DNA of 16,060 nucleotides from assembly GCA_013389125.1 (NCBI GenBank), contig JACADX010000454.1, positions 1-16,060 on the forward strand, written 5' to 3'. Position 1 is the first letter of the stretch; every line of letters begins with the position of its first letter. Made by a program: the position numbers and the translations under genes. Positions 12,973-16,060 of this stretch are shown here, piece by piece. Source of the DNA: Parvularculaceae bacterium. GTDB lineage: Bacteria; Pseudomonadota; Alphaproteobacteria; Caulobacterales; Parvularculaceae. Below the pieces are notes generated by a model. That model was not told where the DNA came from, searched no databases, and saw nothing but the letters and a program-made list of their open reading frames with translations.

Positions 12973-15458
12973 GCGGACTCGTCGCCCTATCGGAATATCA
13001 GGCGGAAGCGCTGATGATTTGTCTCGCCGCGTCGATCGTCTGGGCGGGCTTCCTGTTCTTAGGCGCGCGACGCATCGAGCGCGCCGGCGCCATGACGTCG
13101 GCCGAAAGACTCTGGACGGCGGCGCTCTTGTTCGCCGTGCTCCCGTCTTTAATCGCTCCAACGCTTGCCGCATTCGGGGTTTCGCTCCGAAAAGCGCCGG
13201 ATGAGCTTGTCATCGACGCGGGCGCAAGACCGAATTTGACCGCTCACGTCAGTATTGAGCCAGCCGTCTCGCCGCAAACGACCGCGCCGATTGACGCCGA
13301 GCAGGTCATCGGCGCCGCATCGATCATTTACGTATACGGCGTTTTCCTGATGCTATTTCTGTGGGCGGCGCGCAATCTCGGGCTTCATTATGCGATCGCG
13401 CGCGCGGAGCGGATCGTCGATGCCGAAACTCTGGAGAGAATTGACGAATGGGCGGACCGACTTGAGGTCAGGCGACCTGACATCAGGCGCTCGCGCCATG
13501 TTTCGAGCGTGTGCATTTTCGGCGTGATCCGCCAGACGATTCTCGTACCCGAAGGCATCGAGAGGCGCGTGTCTTCCGATAATCTCATCTTGATGTGCGC
13601 CCATGAGCTTGCCCATGCGCGGCGAGGCGACACGCGGCTGTTCACCGCAACGCAGCTTGCGAGGGCGCTCTTCTGGTTTAATCCGCTGGTCGCGCGAATT
13701 GCGGCGCGCGCGGAACTCGCCGCCGAAGAACGCGCAGACGCGCTGGTGCTCTCAAAGGGCGTTGACCGTCGCCGCTACGCCGCTTGTTTCGTCGAGGGCC
13801 TGAAATTCGCCGCATCGAGAATGAACGGGCAGCCGGCGCTGGCACCGTCCTTTACGCCGCAGGACCGCAACGGTCGACGGCGGCGCCTCAACTCGATACT
13901 CGCCCCAGGCGAAGAACGCCGCGCGCGCCTGTCGACGCGGCTGATGGCGTCGGCGGCGGCCTCGACGATCGCGCTGATCGCGGTCGGCCAGGCGGCGTTC
14001 GCCGTCGATCCGGCGAGCGCAAAGGAACGACGTCGCCTGCTCCAGTCGTCGCCATTGTCCGGAGAGGTGACGTCGGCGTTCGGAGAACGATCCGAGCAAA
14101 GCGACGGCCGCGAAGGCCCAGCGCATAAAGGAGTCGACATCAAGGCGCAAAAGGGCGCGAACATCTTCGCTCCCGGCGATGGCGTCGTCGTCGAGGCGAC
14201 TGATCATTACGACGGCAAGCCCGCCTATGGAAAAGTCGTCATCATCGACCACGGGCACGGTCTCGTCACGCGCTACGCGCATCTTGACAGCTACAGCGTC
14301 AGGCGCGGCGACCGCGTCAAAGCCGGCGACGTCTTCGCGACCGTCGGCGCGACAGGCGAAGTCACAGGCCCGCATCTCCATTTCGAAACTCTGCGAGGCG
14401 GCGCCCCTGTCGATCCCGCCGCCGTCATCGCCGCCGCGCCTGAGCCGGCCGATCCGCCTCCGCCTGAGGACGCGGCGGCGCCCGTTATGGCGCCGACGCC
14501 CGAGCTTGCGCCGGACGCCTTGATCGCGCCGTCGCCCGTCGACACGCCGGTTCCAGCGCCCGCGTCGGAGCCGGCGCCGCGGACTGCGCACATGTTGGGC
14601 TTCTCCTTCAGTCTTGCGCCGCCGAAGAACGGATTCCCTGAATTCAAAATCATCAATCCGATCGTGACCCCACGGGCGCCGCTGATCGGCAAGAACGGAA
14701 TGCGATTTACGGAACCGAACGGTTTTGCGTTCGCTGACGGCGACTTCGCCGCGGACTTGCTGGCGGACGACATTGAAAAGCGCTTGCTCGGCGACGTCGA
14801 TTCCGAAAACGGCGCCGTCTACGATCTGACGCTTCGGAATGGCGACAAGGTTTACCGCTTTTCAAGCGACGAACCGATGACACGCGAAAAGCGCGCGGAA
14901 CTCCGCGCGGCGCTTGAGGACATGAAGCGCGAGCGGGCGCGAGCGATGCGCGAGGTCGAACGCGCCGACGCCGAGCGCGAACGCGCCCGCGCCGAAATCA
15001 TCCGCCGTCAGGAGGAATGGCGCCGCGAGGCCGAGCGCGCCAGCCGCGAAGCGATGCGCATCGCGGAGGAAACGGAGGCTTACGAATCCGCGCAGGGCGC
15101 CGCGGACTATGCCGCTGCACGAAGCGAGATGCTGTCGGCGCAGCGCGAAGCGCTTGAAAGCGAGATTCAAGCGATCGAAGAGGCTCAGGGCGATCTGGAC
15201 GCGGCGATTGAGGAAGGCGTTGCTGACGCGCTCGCCGATCTCGACGATTCCGAAGCCGATCTCGCCGAGCAGGAGCTTTCGCGCGAGGAGCTTCAGGCGG
15301 CGCGGCGATCGATCGATGAAGCGCGACGCCAATTGGAGCGGGACGCCGAAAATCACAAACGCGCGATCGAAAACGCGCGCCGCGATCTCGATCGGCAAAG
15401 GCAACGCATCGAGCTTGAGATCGAAAGGATTGATGAGGAACTTGCGCGCGCAGGATGA
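12969..15458 (+). CDS. M56 (BlaR1-type) membrane metalloprotease fused to M23 peptidase and coiled coil
   Basis: The 829-aa protein reads in order: membrane helices at about 11-32, 46-72 and 113-135; an M56 domain with HELAH (212-216: zinc ligands His212 and His216, catalytic Glu213), the FNPLV stretch (237-241) and EERADALV (253-260) giving the third ligand; a basic loop GRRRRLNS (302-309); a fourth helix (about 325-345); a periplasmic M23/LytM domain (about 363-485) with zinc ligands HKGVD (His386, Asp390) and HLHFE (469-473) plus YAHLD (His438); a Pro/Ala-rich linker (488-540); a 540-635 segment of unknown fold; and a Glu/Arg/Ala-rich coiled coil (about 640-828). In BlaR1 the C-terminal part is a penicillin-binding sensor; here M23 takes its place, and its metal ligands look intact. 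The ATG overlaps the repressor stop (ATGA). Likely role: sensing peptidoglycan state or damage and cleaving the partner repressor. Confidence 0.93.
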   Translation: MSGLVALSEYQAEALMICLAASIVWAGFLFLGARRIERAGAMTSAERLWTAALLFAVLPSLIAPTLAAFGVSLRKAPDELVIDAGARPNLTAHVSIEPAVSPQTTAPIDAEQVIGAASIIYVYGVFLMLFLWAARNLGLHYAIARAERIVDAETLERIDEWADRLEVRRPDIRRSRHVSSVCIFGVIRQTILVPEGIERRVSSDNLILMCAHELAHARRGDTRLFTATQLARALFWFNPLVARIAARAELAAEERADALVLSKGVDRRRYAACFVEGLKFAASRMNGQPALAPSFTPQDRNGRRRRLNSILAPGEERRARLSTRLMASAAASTIALIAVGQAAFAVDPASAKERRRLLQSSPLSGEVTSAFGERSEQSDGREGPAHKGVDIKAQKGANIFAPGDGVVVEATDHYDGKPAYGKVVIIDHGHGLVTRYAHLDSYSVRRGDRVKAGDVFATVGATGEVTGPHLHFETLRGGAPVDPAAVIAAAPEPADPPPPEDAAAPVMAPTPELAPDALIAPSPVDTPVPAPASEPAPRTAHMLGFSFSLAPPKNGFPEFKIINPIVTPRAPLIGKNGMRFTEPNGFAFADGDFAADLLADDIEKRLLGDVDSENGAVYDLTLRNGDKVYRFSSDEPMTREKRAELRAALEDMKRERARAMREVERADAERERARAEIIRRQEEWRREAERASREAMRIAEETEAYESAQGAADYAAARSEMLSAQREALESEIQAIEEAQGDLDAAIEEGVADALADLDDSEADLAEQELSREELQAARRSIDEARRQLERDAENHKRAIENARRDLDRQRQRIELEIERIDEELARAG

Positions 15459-15502
15459 AGGCAAACGCTTCGTCGCGCAGAACTTCACTTCGTCGCTTTG
15501 AC

Positions 15503-15543
15503 GGGGCCGCTGGTCGAAAGGATGCCGGCGGCCTCTTGTTATT
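15503..15543 (+). terminator. Probable terminator after the M56/M23 gene
   Basis: GGGGCCGC (15503-15510) pairs with GCGGCCTC (15528-15535) over eight pairs, one of them G-U, around a 17-base loop. T-rich sequence (TTGTTATT) follows. It starts 44 bases after the stop codon at 15458. Its T-rich tail overlaps the proposed -35 of the RND gene, so the pump gene is probably transcribed separately. Confidence 0.55.
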
Positions 15544-15586
15544 AACTGTTCTCCGGGAGTTTATGGGCCGCTGCGACATTTGTCGC
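15536..15586 (+). promoter_or_regulatory. RND-gene promoter with a perfect BlaI-box-like operator
   Basis: A TTGTTA (15536-15541) and a TTTATG (15560-15565) are 18 bases apart. Directly after, at 15573-15586, is GCGACA-TT-TGTCGC, a dyad with perfect 6-bp arms and the same ACA-N2-TGT core as the two sites before the repressor gene. Its place over the expected transcription start fits repression. The dyad is clear; the promoter hexamers are moderate matches. Confidence 0.7.
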
Positions 15587-15611
15587 TAGGTCCGCCACCC
15601 TGGAGCCGCGC

Positions 15612-16060
15612 ATGGATCTGACCAAGCTTTGCCTCAAGAACCCGGCGGCCGTCGGCGTGGTGCTGGCGTTGATTGCGCTTCTCGGCGTTGTTTCGATCAC
15701 CAAGCTCCCGATCCAGCTGCTGCCGAATATCGAGCGCCCGGAGCTTGGCATCTGGACCGGTTGGCGCGCCGCATCCCCTCGCGAAGTTGAAAGCGAGATC
15801 ATCGAGCCGATCGAACGCGAGCTTCGGGGCATTCCAGGCCTCAAGACCATGCAGTCGTTCTCGAACTCGGGCGGCGGCAACGTCGACCTCTCGAACCTGA
15901 TTGTGTCCGACAGTGCCAACGGCGACGGCGTTTCAATCAGCCAGGACGGCGTAACCTGGTATCGCGTGCTGGATGCGACTAACGTGGAATCCGATCAGTG
16001 GGCTCGGGTCTCCATCGACCTGATGGCGGCCGTCAGCTCGGCTGGGATCGCCCTGGACAG
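15612..16060 (+). CDS. RND efflux pump inner-membrane subunit, N-terminal part; 3' sequence suspect
   Basis: The ATG at 15612 follows GGAG at six bases. Residues 1-93 are a clear start of an AcrB/MexB-type RND transporter: MDLTKLCLKNPAAVGVVLAL and the rest of the first membrane helix (about 12-30), then KLPIQLLPNIERPELGIWTG, SPREVESEIIEPIERELRG (55-73) and SFSNSGGGNVDL. Such pumps export drugs, lipids or envelope components by proton antiport in a tripartite complex; a membrane-fusion partner is not in the window. From about residue 94 the frame stays open to the window end, but the translation no longer resembles the RND porter domain, where an FxxGTD-like segment is expected. The intact gene is therefore probably not represented beyond about 15890. 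The BlaI-box-like dyad before it suggests control by the neighbouring repressor. Confidence 0.82.
   Translation, partial: MDLTKLCLKNPAAVGVVLALIALLGVVSITKLPIQLLPNIERPELGIWTGWRAASPREVESEIIEPIERELRGIPGLKTMQSFSNSGGGNVDLSNLIVSDSANGDGVSISQDGVTWYRVLDATNVESDQWARVSIDLMAAVSSAGIALD
15891..16060 (+). other. Non-RND segment, probable assembly misjoin (secreted-protein-like)
   Basis: The reading after the RND start contains SANGDGVSISQDGVTWYRVL, then DATNVESDQW and ARVSIDLMAAVSSAGIALD. This resembles a repeated beta-rich extracellular module of large secreted proteins, which I associate with Planctomycetes and some marine bacteria (from memory, unsearched). Word use also shifts by eye, with fewer CGCG runs and codons such as GTG, GAA and CAG in new proportions. 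The switch lies between about 15888 and 15915. A genuine insertion into an RND porter domain seems very unlikely; a chimeric contig end is the simplest reading. Confidence 0.6.

Noticed and set aside
13752..14591. 279-aa minus-strand frame under the M56/M23 gene
   Set aside because: Mostly Arg, Asp and Gly, antisense to the M56/M23 domains, with no start signal.
1..16060. CRISPR arrays, insertion sequences, phage attachment sites, rRNA
   Set aside because: No regularly spaced repeats, transposase motifs, long flanking repeats or rRNA-like stretches were seen by eye. XerD here is the housekeeping type by context, not an integrase.

Overview
The window is high-GC, densely packed bacterial DNA. 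It looks alphaproteobacterial: the xerD, aroK-aroB, CNNM/CorC layout, overlapping ATGA/GTGA junctions, many GTG starts and Ala/Arg-rich proteins all fit a Caulobacterales/Parvularculales/Hyphomonadaceae-like genome. That placement is an inference from gene content and order, not a measured result. The last ~170 bases look foreign, so the sequence is probably from a metagenome or draft assembly.

Layout. (1) 1-2408, minus strand: a tightly overlapping set of a 43-aa single-pass membrane protein, an Ala-rich exported protein of unknown function and xerD, which runs off the left edge. (2) 2543-6855, plus strand, divergent from the first set: aroK and aroB (shikimate pathway, ATGA overlap), a DUF21/CBS/CorC_HlyC membrane protein and a Tet-type MFS transporter, all closely spaced. 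(3) 6856-7314: 459 bases with no convincing gene but with hairpins. (4) 7315-11191, minus strand: a small K+-channel-like protein, a membrane-anchored coiled-coil protein, infC (starting at ATT and missed by ATG/GTG ORF calling), a GT9-like protein and a GT4 glycosyltransferase (ATGA overlap). (5) 11268-12351: an ABHD10-like alpha/beta hydrolase on the plus strand that converges on, and slightly overlaps, a PilZ-domain protein on the minus strand. (6) 12527-16060, plus strand: a BlaI-type repressor, then a translationally overlapping M56 membrane metalloprotease fused to an M23 (LytM-type) peptidase and a long charged coiled coil, then the start of an RND efflux pump.

The most interesting part is region 6. 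It has the BlaI/BlaR1 layout, but the periplasmic sensor is not a penicillin-binding domain. It is a complete-looking M23 peptidoglycan-endopeptidase domain followed by a helical tail. Two BlaI-box-like dyads (ACA-N2-TGT core) overlap the -35 and -10 of the repressor promoter. A third, perfect copy lies just after the -10 of the RND gene. I infer a small cell-envelope-stress regulon: the M56/M23 protein senses wall state, removes the repressor by proteolysis, and derepresses itself and an efflux pump.

Caution: in the RND gene the translation stops resembling RND after about residue 93 (near 15890). It then reads like a secreted beta-rich protein of the kind common in Planctomycetes. This is most easily explained by an assembly misjoin.
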